NCBI RefSeq assembly: GCF_020181035.1
Contig: NZ_JAIQYY010000008.1
Span: 283,340-347,081, forward strand
DNA: 63,742 nt
Source: Streptomyces sp. CoH27
GTDB taxonomy: Bacteria; Actinomycetota; Actinomycetes; Streptomycetales; Streptomycetaceae
Direction of reading: 5' to 3'
Part shown: positions 36,102 through 45,056 of the stretch, piece by piece
How positions within the stretch are numbered: position 1 is the first letter of the stretch
Layout: each line of letters opens with the position of its first letter
Program-made: the position numbers and the translations under genes
Notes under the pieces: generated by a model
What the model saw: the letters and a program-made list of their open reading frames with translations, nothing else
Database searches by the model: none
Told to the model about the DNA's origin: nothing

Positions 36102-37205
36102 ATGCATGGCGACATTCATCCCAAGCGGATGTCTCTGCCCATTCCCGGCACCCAGCGGGCCGCGGAGACCGTGAGTGCGGAGGGTGTGCCGAAGCAGCCG
36201 GCCACCTCAGCGGCGAAGGGTGTCACCGCAGCACCGTACGGAGAGGTTTGCCGTCCGCTCGATCGCTCGGCGCGGGTGTTTGTGGCCGGGAGCCATGGAC
36301 TCGCCGGCTCGGCGCTGTGGCGATGTCTCGTGCGGGAAGGATTCACGGACGTGGTCGGGCCCGGCTCCGCGCAACTGGACCTGCGCGAGCGCCGCGCCGT
36401 CTTCGACTGGTTTGCGGCCACCCGGCCAGACGTGGTCGTGCTGGCTGCCGCGCGAGTAGGCGGGATCAAGGCAAATGCCACCCGCCCCGCCGAATTCCTT
36501 TCCGACAATCTGCGCATCCAGGTCAACGTGCTGGACGCGGCTCTCGAGCATGGAGTGGAACGGCTGCTGTTCCTGGGCTCCAGCTGCATCTACCCCAAGT
36601 TCGCCGATCAGCCCATCCGTGAGGAAGCGCTGCTGACAGGTGCACTGGAGCCGACCAACGATGCGTACGCCATCGCCAAGATCGCCGGGCTCCTGCAGGT
36701 GCAGGCGGTCCGGCGGCAGCATCGCCTGCCATGGATCTGCGCCATGCCGACCAACTTGTACGGCACAGGCGACAATTTCCACCCCGAGCACTCCCATGTG
36801 CTGCCGTCAATGATCCGACGCTTCCACGAGGCCCGGGAGGCGGGCGCACGGCGGGTGGTGAACTGGGGCACCGGGACGCCCCGTCGCGAGTTCCTGCACG
36901 TGGACGACCTGGCTCGGGCCTGCCTGCATCTGCTGGAGCGCTACGACGCGGACGGGCCGGTCAACGTCGGGACGGGGACGGACCTGACCATCCGCGAGAC
37001 GGCAGAACTCGTCGCGGAGGTCGTCGGTTACCAGGGGGCCATCGAGTGGGATGCCGGTCAGCCGGACGGCACGCCACGCAAGCTCCTGGACGTCTCTCGG
37101 CTGACCGCCCTGGGGTGGACGCCGCGCATTGCGCTGCGTGAGGGAATCGCCCAGACATATGCCTGGTACGTGGAAAACCTCGGAAACAACACTGTGCGAC
37201 GGTGA
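36102..37205 (+). CDS. fcl: GDP-L-fucose synthase
   Basis: 367 residues from ATG 36102 with AAGGAG at 8-nt spacing. A roughly 55-residue N-terminal extension precedes the usual start of the family. The SDR motifs are VFVAGSHGLAGSAL (NADP loop), VLAAARVGGI, LFLGSSCIYPKFADQP and YAIAK (catalytic Tyr-Lys), with the HVLPSMIRRFHEA region of Fcl. It makes GDP-L-fucose from the Gmd product; gmd lies 1.2 kb downstream on the other strand. The extension is unusual and may not be translated. Confidence 0.93.
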   Translation: MHGDIHPKRMSLPIPGTQRAAETVSAEGVPKQPATSAAKGVTAAPYGEVCRPLDRSARVFVAGSHGLAGSALWRCLVREGFTDVVGPGSAQLDLRERRAVFDWFAATRPDVVVLAAARVGGIKANATRPAEFLSDNLRIQVNVLDAALEHGVERLLFLGSSCIYPKFADQPIREEALLTGALEPTNDAYAIAKIAGLLQVQAVRRQHRLPWICAMPTNLYGTGDNFHPEHSHVLPSMIRRFHEAREAGARRVVNWGTGTPRREFLHVDDLARACLHLLERYDADGPVNVGTGTDLTIRETAELVAEVVGYQGAIEWDAGQPDGTPRKLLDVSRLTALGWTPRIALREGIAQTYAWYVENLGNNTVRR

Positions 37206-37319
37206 TCGGATCGGTCTCGTGATGTCGGGGCGGCCGGGTTCGGCATCGGGCGGACGCGCAGGTACTGCCACCGCTTGTCAATACCATGATCGGCGTCAGT
37301 AAACTGCCAGAATGAATGG

Positions 37320-38060
37320 GTGACCCTACTCCATCAGGCCCGCGTGATCGCGCAGCGCTTCGGTATCGATGTGAATCGATTTCCCGAATGCTCCTACGAC
37401 TACCACATTGTCCAATTGCTGCTTCGCAGTAGGATCGACGTGGTTCTCGACGTGGGGGCGAATTGCGGTCAGTACGGTTCACTGCTGCGACGCTTTGGCT
37501 ATCAAGGGCGGATTGCCTCCTTCGAACCGGTGCACGAGCCGCTGCAGACTCTGTTCCGACGCACCGCCGCAGATCCGCTGTGGACGGTGTTCCCGCACGC
37601 GCTAGGGGACGAGCGGGCCACGGTTGCCATCAACGTGGCCGGGAACGGTGCTGCCAGCAGTTCCGTGCTGCCCATGCTGCCGCGGCACGCCGAAGCCTGC
37701 CCGGAGTCACGCTACGTGGAACAGCAGGAGGTGGAACAGCACCGCCTCGATGCGATCTGGCCGCAGGTGGCCGCGCCGGACGACAGGGTTTTCCTCAAAC
37801 TCGATGTCCAAGGCTACGAGGAGGCCGTGTTGCGGGGGGCCGGAGACCGGCTGCACGACTGCGCAGGTCTGCAGATGGAGGTTTCCTTTGTCCCCCTGTA
37901 CGAAGGGGAGTTGTTGCTGGGGAGGGCCTTGGACCTGGTGCAGCACCAATACGGCTTGACCTTGATGGCGTTGGTCCCGGGGTTCACCGATCCCCGGACC
38001 GGTCAGATGCTGCAGTGCGACGCGGTCTTCTTCAGGGACGAACTGCCCCATATGGCGTAA
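37320..38060 (+). CDS. FkbM-family methyltransferase
   Basis: 246 residues from GTG 37320, without a clear RBS. The SAM site is VLDVGANCGQYGSLL, with IASFEPVHEPL and FLKLDVQGYEEAVLRGA, all typical of FkbM methyltransferases. These O-methylate sugars and other hydroxyls. Standing between fcl and gmd, it may methylate the fucose or a neighbouring residue; that is inferred from context. Confidence 0.92.
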   Translation: MTLLHQARVIAQRFGIDVNRFPECSYDYHIVQLLLRSRIDVVLDVGANCGQYGSLLRRFGYQGRIASFEPVHEPLQTLFRRTAADPLWTVFPHALGDERATVAINVAGNGAASSSVLPMLPRHAEACPESRYVEQQEVEQHRLDAIWPQVAAPDDRVFLKLDVQGYEEAVLRGAGDRLHDCAGLQMEVSFVPLYEGELLLGRALDLVQHQYGLTLMALVPGFTDPRTGQMLQCDAVFFRDELPHMA

Positions 38061-38439
38061 CCCGGCGGGGTGCGGTGCCGGTGTGGCTCAGGACGCTGGT
38101 GGCGGCGTGGACGGTCTTCGTCTGATCCTGCCGGTCCGACGGACCGAGGCCGCGCAGGTCCAGGTTCTCCAGCAGCGGGGACTGCCCGGCAGCGGGGACC
38201 GCCCGGCAGCGGGCTCCGTTCGAGGCGGCCGAGGGCCGGACCGCGGACGGCTCACCCGGTACGAATCCCTCCTGCGGGCCGACACACCGTCGGAGTCGGG
38301 CGCCAGTGCGCCGGCAACGCCGACGGGATCGAGAATGGCGCAGGCCCACGCTCGCAGCGCGGGCCGGGGCACGTCCGTACCCAGCGTCGTATCAGGCCGT
38401 GGCGCCCCCGGCCGGCCCCCGGGCGGTTCAGCGGGAGTA
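38061..38439. other. Convergent intergenic region, no gene seen
   Basis: 379 bp between the ends of the fkbM-type gene and gmd. A hairpin-forming GGCCCACGCTCGCAGCGCGGGCC-like segment near 38341-38363 and two copies of GCCCGGCAGCGGG (from about 38186) are seen. Either could serve as terminator. The long rightward frame here lacks any family similarity and crosses gmd. Confidence 0.5.
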
Positions 38440-39480
38440 TCAGAGCCGGGTGAGCGGGTGAGCGGGCGAGGGGACGGCGGGCACCGTGCCTTCTCCCTGC
38501 CCAAGAAGTGCCCGATACTCCGCATCGACCATCAGGCGGGCCAACTCGGGCGTGTACACGGTCGGCCGCCAACCGAGGACCTGTGCGGCCTTCGACGGAT
38601 CACCCACCAGATCGTCCACCTCGGCGGGGCGCAGGTATCGCTCGTCGAAGCGCACGTGGTCGCGCCAGTCGATGCCCACATGGGCGAAGCAGTGCTCGAC
38701 GAAATCCTGAACGCTGTAGCTGGTGCCTGTGGCGACGACGTAGTCGTCCGGGGCGTCCTGCTGCAGCATCAGCCACATGGCCTCGACGTACTCCGCGGCG
38801 TAGCCCCAGTCGCGGCGCGCCTCAAGGTTGCCGAGGTACAGGGGATCACGGAAACCCGCCTTGATGCGAGCCGCCGCCATGGCCACCTTGCGCGTGACGA
38901 ACGTGGGCCCCCGGCGCGGTGACTCGTGGTTGAAGAGGATGCCGTTGGCCGCGTAGAGCCCGTACGCCTCACGGTAGTTGCGGGTGATCCAGTACGCGTA
39001 GACCTTGGCTACTCCGTACGGGGAACGAGGGTGGAAAGGAGTCGTCTCGTGCTGCGGCGGGGGCGACGCACCGAACATCTCGGAGCTCGACGCCTGGTAG
39101 AAGCGGCAGGGCAGGCCCGTGGTCCGGATGGCCTCGAGCAGCCGTGTGGTGCCCAGTGCCGTCGTGTCCCCGGTGAACAAGGGCTCGTCGAAGGAAACGC
39201 GCACATGCGACTGGGCGGCGAGGTTGTACACCTCGTCCGGCCGTACGCGTTCGAGGAGACCGGCGACCCTGCTGGCATCCGTCAGATCGCCGTAGTGCAG
39301 GAACAGCCGGGTTTCGGGATCGTGCGGGTCCTGGTAGAGGTGATCGATACGGCTGGTGGTGAACGTGGAAGCACGCCGGATGATCCCGTGGACGGTGTAG
39401 CCCTTGTCCAGGAGCAACTCGGCGAGATAGGAGCCGTCCTGGCCGGTGATTCCGGTGATGAGCGCCGTTCTTGCTGTCAC
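38440..39480 (-). CDS. gmd: GDP-mannose 4,6-dehydratase
   Basis: 346 residues from GTG 39480 with AAGGAG at 8-nt distance. Diagnostic motifs are [45 protein letters not shown] and [12 protein letters not shown] (catalytic Tyr-Lys), with [16 protein letters not shown]. It forms GDP-4-keto-6-deoxymannose, the substrate of Fcl. Together they indicate L-fucose, or a 6-deoxyhexose derived from it, in the polymer. The C-terminal tail ([16 protein letters not shown]) is not conserved. Confidence 0.97.
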   Translation of the reverse strand: MTARTALITGITGQDGSYLAELLLDKGYTVHGIIRRASTFTTSRIDHLYQDPHDPETRLFLHYGDLTDASRVAGLLERVRPDEVYNLAAQSHVRVSFDEPLFTGDTTALGTTRLLEAIRTTGLPCRFYQASSSEMFGASPPPQHETTPFHPRSPYGVAKVYAYWITRNYREAYGLYAANGILFNHESPRRGPTFVTRKVAMAAARIKAGFRDPLYLGNLEARRDWGYAAEYVEAMWLMLQQDAPDDYVVATGTSYSVQDFVEHCFAHVGIDWRDHVRFDERYLRPAEVDDLVGDPSKAAQVLGWRPTVYTPELARLMVDAEYRALLGQGEGTVPAVPSPAHPLTRL

Positions 39481-39650
39481 ACGCACTCCTTGTGCTGAAG
39501 CTGACGAATGGACTGACGGCCGTTTTTTCTGTTTCTGTGTGGCTGGCTCCTCCTCCCCCCCGGCGACAGCGTAGGAAACAGTCCCTGAATCACCCAGGGT
39601 CGCGGCCGAATGTTCCCCCCCCATACGGCGCATTCGCGATCGGTTTCCCG

Positions 39651-40520
39651 TCAACGGGCGCGCGGCGTCATACGCACCCACAGATGCCAGCCCATCACTT
39701 TCCCACTGCCGCGTCCGTGAACAGGTAGCGGCGGGGCGTGCAGGAAATGCTTCTCGGCGTGACGGACGTCGAAATCGGGGAAGTCCCGCCGCACGCGCCC
39801 GACGTCGTAGACCCGTGAAAACGGGTTGTGGGGGCCATCGGTGTTGCTGTGGATGAATTTCGGCATCCTCAGGTAACGTGCGAGCCCGATCCTGCGGGCG
39901 TTGTCCAGGTGGGCACCGAGGAGCCCTTGGGGCGCGGGAAGCGCGCCCAGCCGCACCAGCGGACGGGTCGCCAGGAGCGCGGCTCGGCGCAGTAGCCCGA
40001 TCGACACGAGGTAGTTGAGCGACCAGCGGGCGTACAGCATGACCACCAGCTCTCCGCCGGGCCTCAGTACACGACGGATCTCCCGCTGGGCCCGGTGGAT
40101 GTCCGGGACGTGGTGAAGCACCCCGTGGCTGAAGACGACGTCGAAGGACCCGTCCGGGAACGGCAGGTCCAGAACGCTGGCCTGGTGCAGCCCGTCGTAC
40201 GGCAGTTCACGCAGGGCGAGCCGCGTTCCCGTCCTCCTGACCGCCGTCTCGGTCAGGTCGACCCCCGTCCACCGGGCACCTCGCCTGATCAACTGCTCGG
40301 CCTCGGAACCCTGCCCGAGTCCGATCTCGAGAAGGCGCCGCCCGGCGCAGTCCAGTCTGTCCAGGCACGCCGGAATGTGGTGTTCGAGCCGGTACTTCGC
40401 GGCGTCGTACCGCGAGAAGAACTCCTCGTAGTCCTGTCGCTCGTCTCCGTCCGGCGCCCCGAAGACGTTGTCACCGCACGGGTGGGCGGACCAGAAATCC
40501 TTGATATCCGGTTCAAGCAC
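39651..40520 (-). CDS. SAM-dependent methyltransferase (Methyltransf_11 type)
   Basis: 289 residues from GTG 40520 with CAGGAG 6 bp upstream. The start [15 protein letters not shown] is typical of polysaccharide-locus methyltransferases. The SAM loop is [15 protein letters not shown], with GVDLTETAV and [15 protein letters not shown]. It precedes gmd in the same direction with a 170-bp gap. Substrate unknown; a sugar hydroxyl or amine is likely. Confidence 0.88.
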   Translation of the reverse strand: MLEPDIKDFWSAHPCGDNVFGAPDGDERQDYEEFFSRYDAAKYRLEHHIPACLDRLDCAGRRLLEIGLGQGSEAEQLIRRGARWTGVDLTETAVRRTGTRLALRELPYDGLHQASVLDLPFPDGSFDVVFSHGVLHHVPDIHRAQREIRRVLRPGGELVVMLYARWSLNYLVSIGLLRRAALLATRPLVRLGALPAPQGLLGAHLDNARRIGLARYLRMPKFIHSNTDGPHNPFSRVYDVGRVRRDFPDFDVRHAEKHFLHAPPLPVHGRGSGKVMGWHLWVRMTPRAR

Positions 40521-40744
40521 GAGAATCTCCTGCCGCTTTCGCACATGACCCTGGGTCGCAGAAGCTCTTCTATCACGACGGACGCGAAGCACCGAGTTAC
40601 CGTCCCGTGAGTCCCCTACTTTTCTACATCGACATATCCTATGAATAAGAAGAAGCCAACGTGTCGCACTGGACTCTGCGACCCCGGGCATGATGCCGTG
40701 AAACCCCGGATAACATCTCGATAAATTGTTGGGAGGGAGACGTC

Positions 40745-41869
40745 ATGTTCCCGTTCCGCCCAAGGGATACGCAGCCCTCGGTGCCGACCGTCCTCGCGCT
40801 GAGGCACAGCGCGGGCCTCGGGGGCATGGGCAGGGCCGCCGAATTCTTCACCCCGTCGCTGCGGCGCCTGTGTGATGTCGTGGGTGTCGTCTCCCTTTCC
40901 GCGGAACGTATGTCCGACCACTTCGAGCCGCCCTGGCTCGCCAAGGCCGGCGCCACGGGCTCGGCCATGCGGCGTTTCGCCCGGGTGCTGGTCGCAAAAC
41001 GTCCGGACGCCGTCTACCTGCCGATCTCCCAGTGGGGTCTTCCCCTGCTGCGGGACGCCCTCATCGTCGCCCTCGCCAAGGCCGGCCGGTCCACGCCGGT
41101 GCTGCACCTCCACGGCGCCCAGCTGCCGGCCCGGCTCTCCGCGGCCCCGCTTCTGCGGAAGGCACTGGGCGGAGCCCACTGGATCGTCCTGAGCGAGGAC
41201 GTGGCCGCGGAACTGCGTGCCAGTGGCTGCGGTACGAGGTCGGTGACAGTGATCCGGAACCCGGCACCGGAGACGCCTCTCCAAGCCAGTGCTTTTCCCA
41301 CGCGGAACCGCACACAGCCGGCGGACCCCGGTGCCGTGCGGCCTTTGCGCGTCGCCTGGCTCGGCACGATGTGCCGGGCCAAGGGCTTCGACGTGCTGTG
41401 CGAGGCGGTGGACCGGATGAAACGGTCGGGCGCCGCCGTGGACTTCTCCGTCGCCGGGATGCGGCGGGACGTGCCGGAGTCCCGGATGGGTTGTGTGGAC
41501 CGGGACCTCGGTGTGCTCCAGCCGGCGGACGTCCCCGGGTTCTGGTCCGCTGCCGACGTGTTCGTCCTCCCGGCCCGCTGGGCCGAAGGACTCCCCTTCG
41601 TACTGCTCGAGGCGTTGCAGGCGGGCTGCGCCGTCGCGGGGACCCCGTCCGCCGGCTGCGCCGAACTCTTCCGCCACGGATGCGTGGACGCCGTCGAACC
41701 CACGGTCGCCTCGGTCACCGCTTTCCTCGAGGCCTGCCGGACCGACCTGGACGGTGTCCGGGACCGTCAGCAGGAGGCGTGGCATGGACTGCGGCCGCTG
41801 TACGCGCGCGATCGTGTCGAGGAGTCGTTCGCGCGCTTCTGGGAGACATCGATTCTCGGACAAGGTTGA
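40745..41869 (+). CDS. Glycosyltransferase, GT4 family
   Basis: 374 residues from ATG 40745 with GGGAGGGAG 5 bp upstream. A GT-B protein: N-terminal ALRHSAGLGGMGRAAEFF and C-terminal WLGTMCRAKGFDVLCEAVDRM, followed by FWSAADVFVLPARWAEGLPFVLLEALQAG, which is the classic GT4 donor-binding E-x7-E region (E-G-L-P-F-V-L-L-E). It probably adds a sugar to the repeat unit. The WecG/TagA-family gene follows 17 bp later. Confidence 0.93.
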   Translation: MFPFRPRDTQPSVPTVLALRHSAGLGGMGRAAEFFTPSLRRLCDVVGVVSLSAERMSDHFEPPWLAKAGATGSAMRRFARVLVAKRPDAVYLPISQWGLPLLRDALIVALAKAGRSTPVLHLHGAQLPARLSAAPLLRKALGGAHWIVLSEDVAAELRASGCGTRSVTVIRNPAPETPLQASAFPTRNRTQPADPGAVRPLRVAWLGTMCRAKGFDVLCEAVDRMKRSGAAVDFSVAGMRRDVPESRMGCVDRDLGVLQPADVPGFWSAADVFVLPARWAEGLPFVLLEALQAGCAVAGTPSAGCAELFRHGCVDAVEPTVASVTAFLEACRTDLDGVRDRQQEAWHGLRPLYARDRVEESFARFWETSILGQG

Positions 41870-41886
41870 ATGCGTTGGAGGCACAG

Positions 41887-43365
41887 GTGCACACACCGCC
41901 TACGCCGGGACTGCCCGACGAGACCACGGCAACCGGGAGGGCGGGCCCGGGTCGGCCCGTGACGGTGTGCGAACTGCCCGTCCACCCGCTCACCCTGGAG
42001 GAGTCGGTGGCGGCCGCCGAGGCACTGATCGCGGACGGCGGCCCGCACCAGCACGTCGTGCTGAACGCCTCGAAGATCGTCCAGGCCCATGACGACCCGG
42101 CACTGGCGCGGATCATCCGCTCGTGCTCGCTCGTCAACGCCGACGGACAGTCGGTCGTATGGGCGGCCCGCCTCCTCGGCAGCCCGCTGCCCGAACGGGT
42201 CGCGGGCATCGACTTCATGCTGGCGCTGTGGCGTACGGCGGCACTCCGCGGGTACCGCGTCTACCTCCTGGGCGCCGAACCCCGGGTGGTCGAGGAAACC
42301 GCCCGCATCGCCGCCGGGCAGGGAGTGAAGATCGTCGGACACCGGGACGGTTACTGGGACGAGGCCTCCGAGCCCCAGGTGGTTACTGCTGTCCGTGAAG
42401 CCCGTCCGGACATCCTGTTCCTCGCCGTGCCGAGTCCACGCAAGGAGTACTTTCTCGCGCGTCGGCAGCAGGACCTGGGCTGCGCCCTGGTGGTCGGCGT
42501 CGGCGGATCCTTCGACGTGGTGGCGGGAGTGCGCAGCAGGGCACCGCGGTGGATGCAGCGGGCCGGCCTCGAATGGTTCCACCGCCTGGTCCAGGAGCCC
42601 CGCCGCATGTTCCTTCGCTACGCGGTGGTACGCCTGGAACACGGTGACGTGCCAGGTGTGGGAGGTGGCTTCCACGTGGTTCGCCGTGCCGTGCGCGGCG
42701 GCCGGTACGGCGTCGCTTCGAACGCGACCGCGCGCCCCCGCGGGAACAGCAGGCGCCGCAGGGCCCCGCGATCCGGAGCACTTCGAGTGACACCCGCGCT
42801 TCCGTCCACCGCTCGCCACGCACCCGGCCCGGCCGGGGAACGCCCGCTTCCGGCGAGGACCTCACCCCGGCGCTCACCACCCAGGAGCCAGAGCACCACG
42901 GCCAACGCCGAAGGGCCGAGAAGACGCTTGTCTTCAACGGCCCTCCGGCGACCCCGATCTGCTCAGCCAGTCCTACCCGTGGTGCCGGTGATGCCCCGGC
43001 TTCTCCTCGTGGTGCGGCTTGGGGTGGGGCTTGGGATGCGGCTTGGGATCAGGCTTGGGCCACCCCGGATCCACGTGCACCGTGCCGACGTTCGCGTCAC
43101 CGAGGCTGTTGTCTCCCCAGGCGGCGATGGCACCCGGATACGTGCCGAGCCTGTCCGTGGCGATGGAGATGTAGTCGCCCATGTAGTACGGGGGCGGCAC
43201 CTGATCCACCCTGCTCGGGAAGAACCGGGAGCTCACGGGCGCCCTCTTCCAGCTGCTTCCCCCGTCGGAGGACTGGGCGACCACGGCCTGGATGTTGAAG
43301 TTCCTCGCGACGCCCCGGTAGATGCCCTGCCGGTCGTAGTAGAGACTGTAGAGCTTTCCGTGTGA
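41887..43365 (+). CDS. WecG/TagA/CpsF-family glycosyltransferase (GT26) with non-conserved 3' extension
   Basis: Start GTG 41887 with GGAGG 5 bp upstream. GT26 motifs: HVVLNASKIVQAHDDPAL, SLVNADGQSVVWAARLLG, ERVAGIDFMLALW, VYLLGAEPRVVEETA, PDILFLAVPSPRKEYFL, VVGVGGSFDVVAGV and RAPRWMQRAGLEWFHRLVQEPRR. WecG transfers ManNAcA and TagA transfers ManNAc, matching WecB/WecC upstream. The domain ends near 42640; the frame then runs 240 codons further, through a hairpin and antisense into the next gene. That tail has no family look. Usual GT26 proteins are about 250 residues, so a lost stop or frameshift near 42640 is likely. Confidence 0.88.
   Translation: MHTPPTPGLPDETTATGRAGPGRPVTVCELPVHPLTLEESVAAAEALIADGGPHQHVVLNASKIVQAHDDPALARIIRSCSLVNADGQSVVWAARLLGSPLPERVAGIDFMLALWRTAALRGYRVYLLGAEPRVVEETARIAAGQGVKIVGHRDGYWDEASEPQVVTAVREARPDILFLAVPSPRKEYFLARRQQDLGCALVVGVGGSFDVVAGVRSRAPRWMQRAGLEWFHRLVQEPRRMFLRYAVVRLEHGDVPGVGGGFHVVRRAVRGGRYGVASNATARPRGNSRRRRAPRSGALRVTPALPSTARHAPGPAGERPLPARTSPRRSPPRSQSTTANAEGPRRRLSSTALRRPRSAQPVLPVVPVMPRLLLVVRLGVGLGMRLGIRLGPPRIHVHRADVRVTEAVVSPGGDGTRIRAEPVRGDGDVVAHVVRGRHLIHPAREEPGAHGRPLPAASPVGGLGDHGLDVEVPRDAPVDALPVVVETVELSV
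42912..42944. terminator. Bidirectional hairpin between convergent genes
   Basis: A 7-bp stem (AGGGCCG/CGGCCCT) stacks on a 6-bp stem (GAAGAC/GTCTTC) with small bulges and a GCTT loop. It lies just beyond the stop of the BNR protein gene and inside the doubtful extension of the GT26 frame. Confidence 0.6.
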
Positions 43366-44787
43366 GTCCACGTCCAGAGCCGGCTGGAACCAGTCGACCT
43401 GTTCCCCGACGGGGCCGTCGTTCACCCGGGTCGGGGCACTCCATGTGGCACCGCCGTCCGTCGACCTGGAGAACAGCACGCTGGAGAAGCAGTACTTCTT
43501 GACGTTCTCGCAGTTGCTGTTGGGGTCGGGCTGCTGCGCGTAACGTCCGTCGCTCCATGTCACGTACAAGGCCTTGTTCGACGGTGCGACCGCCAGGCCC
43601 TGCAGATCCACGAAGTTGCGGAACAAACCCTGCAGCAACGTACCGTCGCCGGTGGGCACCACCGGACTGATCAAGTGGTCGCCGCCGAAGCTGGCGCCGT
43701 CGTCGACCGACCGGCGGACATGGATGGACCGGCGCTCGAAGTCGGGGTCGTAGCGCTCCCAGGCGACGTAGACGTTGCCGCCCTTGCCCGTTTTCACCAG
43801 AGACGAGAACACGGTGGCTGTAAGGCCGCAGTCCTGGTCGATCACCTGTGGTGCCGTCCAGGTCGCCCCGCCGTCGGTCGACTTGACGTACTCGATCGCC
43901 GTGCGGAAGGCGCCGCCACAGAAGGTTCCGGAGCTGTCGAAGTCGGTGTACGTCACGTGGATGATGTCGTCGGACGGGGAAGCGGTCGGCCCCGGCTCGA
44001 CGGTGATCATCGGCTTGTCGAGGAAATGGGTGCCGAGGTCCCCGCTGGCCGCCAGGTCACCGTGGTGGAAGCTCTTGCCGCCGTCCGTGGAACGGGCCAC
44101 CGAGATACCGCTCTTGATGGTGCCGCCGGTCTGGAACGACATGGACGTCGACCCGAAGTAGAAGTTGTTGCTGGTCGAGCAGCCCAGCGTCGGGTCACCG
44201 GTCAGGTCCCGTCGGGTCACGCCGGGCGGGGGAGGATCGGCGATCAGGGCGCCCATGTCGGTGTACGACGGCAGCTTCTTGTCCGGGTCGGTGGTGCGGG
44301 ACCACCCAAGGAGGCTGATGGCGCCGCTCGGCGGGGGGTTGACAACCGTCGACATGAAGCTTCCGGTGTCGTTGTAGCCGATGACCGCCGTCTTGCCGCA
44401 CCAGGCCGTGCTCGGCTCGCTCTGCGTGTTGCCGGCGAACCGGGAGATGAAGTCGTCCGGGGCGTTCGGGTCGTTGGCGTAGCCCTGAGGCGCCGGCCGT
44501 GGCGTCAGCGGCAGTTGCCTGGGCCGGACCTTCGGCAACTTTTTGTTGTTCGCCAGATTGAGCAGAAACTGGCCTGATCCCGACAGGAACCGCTGTTGTT
44601 GGGCGGGGATGCTGTGCTTCAGCTTTTCTCCCGCCGCAGAGAGCTGGTTGAGGGGAGACGGAGGCTGCTGCTGGGCGATCGCCGGCGTTGCTGCCACACC
44701 GACCACGGTGACGAACGCGGCGAGCAGGCCCCGGGCTGCTACGCGACGTCTCCGTGGGCGCCTTTCGGGGCCCGAAAGGAAGTTCAA
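42973..44787 (-). CDS. Secreted BNR/Asp-box (sialidase-fold) protein
   Basis: 604 residues from TTG 44787, chosen because AAAGGAG lies 8 bp upstream; GTG 44796 would abut the RBS. A signal peptide is present (RRVAARGLLAAFVTVVGVAATPAIA). Five Asp-box-like repeats, STDGGKSF, STDGGATW, SVDDGASF, STDGGATW and SSDGGSSW, indicate a beta-propeller of the sialidase type. The C-terminus is a Lys-Pro-His tail (PKPHPKPHPKPHH). No catalytic Arg triad can be assigned, so it may be a glycan-binding or -cleaving protein. Confidence 0.82.
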   Translation of the reverse strand: MNFLSGPERRPRRRRVAARGLLAAFVTVVGVAATPAIAQQQPPSPLNQLSAAGEKLKHSIPAQQQRFLSGSGQFLLNLANNKKLPKVRPRQLPLTPRPAPQGYANDPNAPDDFISRFAGNTQSEPSTAWCGKTAVIGYNDTGSFMSTVVNPPPSGAISLLGWSRTTDPDKKLPSYTDMGALIADPPPPGVTRRDLTGDPTLGCSTSNNFYFGSTSMSFQTGGTIKSGISVARSTDGGKSFHHGDLAASGDLGTHFLDKPMITVEPGPTASPSDDIIHVTYTDFDSSGTFCGGAFRTAIEYVKSTDGGATWTAPQVIDQDCGLTATVFSSLVKTGKGGNVYVAWERYDPDFERRSIHVRRSVDDGASFGGDHLISPVVPTGDGTLLQGLFRNFVDLQGLAVAPSNKALYVTWSDGRYAQQPDPNSNCENVKKYCFSSVLFSRSTDGGATWSAPTRVNDGPVGEQVDWFQPALDVDSHGKLYSLYYDRQGIYRGVARNFNIQAVVAQSSDGGSSWKRAPVSSRFFPSRVDQVPPPYYMGDYISIATDRLGTYPGAIAAWGDNSLGDANVGTVHVDPGWPKPDPKPHPKPHPKPHHEEKPGHHRHHG

Positions 44788-45056
44788 CGCGGTCACTCCT
44801 TTGCTAGGACTGCGTTACTACTGCTTTATCCCTTTCATATCTCGGCATCGTCGCTACAGAAGTGAATGGCGATCACTCCCCGAGTGGATGGCACCCGTTC
44901 AGCCGACCAGGAATTGCCCCGAAGCCACTCCTGGCTCAACCTCGATCGTTCATGGGAGTGCGGGCAGGTTGAGATCCCGTCTGTCGCGTCGGGGTGTGCG
45001 CCGGATTCCACAGTTCCGGTGGGCTGGTACTGCTCGCAGGGATGGGAAAGCACTGG

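Noticed and set aside
38083..38922. 279-codon frame after the FkbM gene
   Set aside because: Crosses the conserved gmd gene antisense and has no recognisable motif.
9410..43365. A polyketide, NRPS or other classical antibiotic cluster
   Set aside because: No KS, A, C or carrier-protein motifs; the glycosyltransferases, Wzx, Wzy and BY-kinase point to a polysaccharide.
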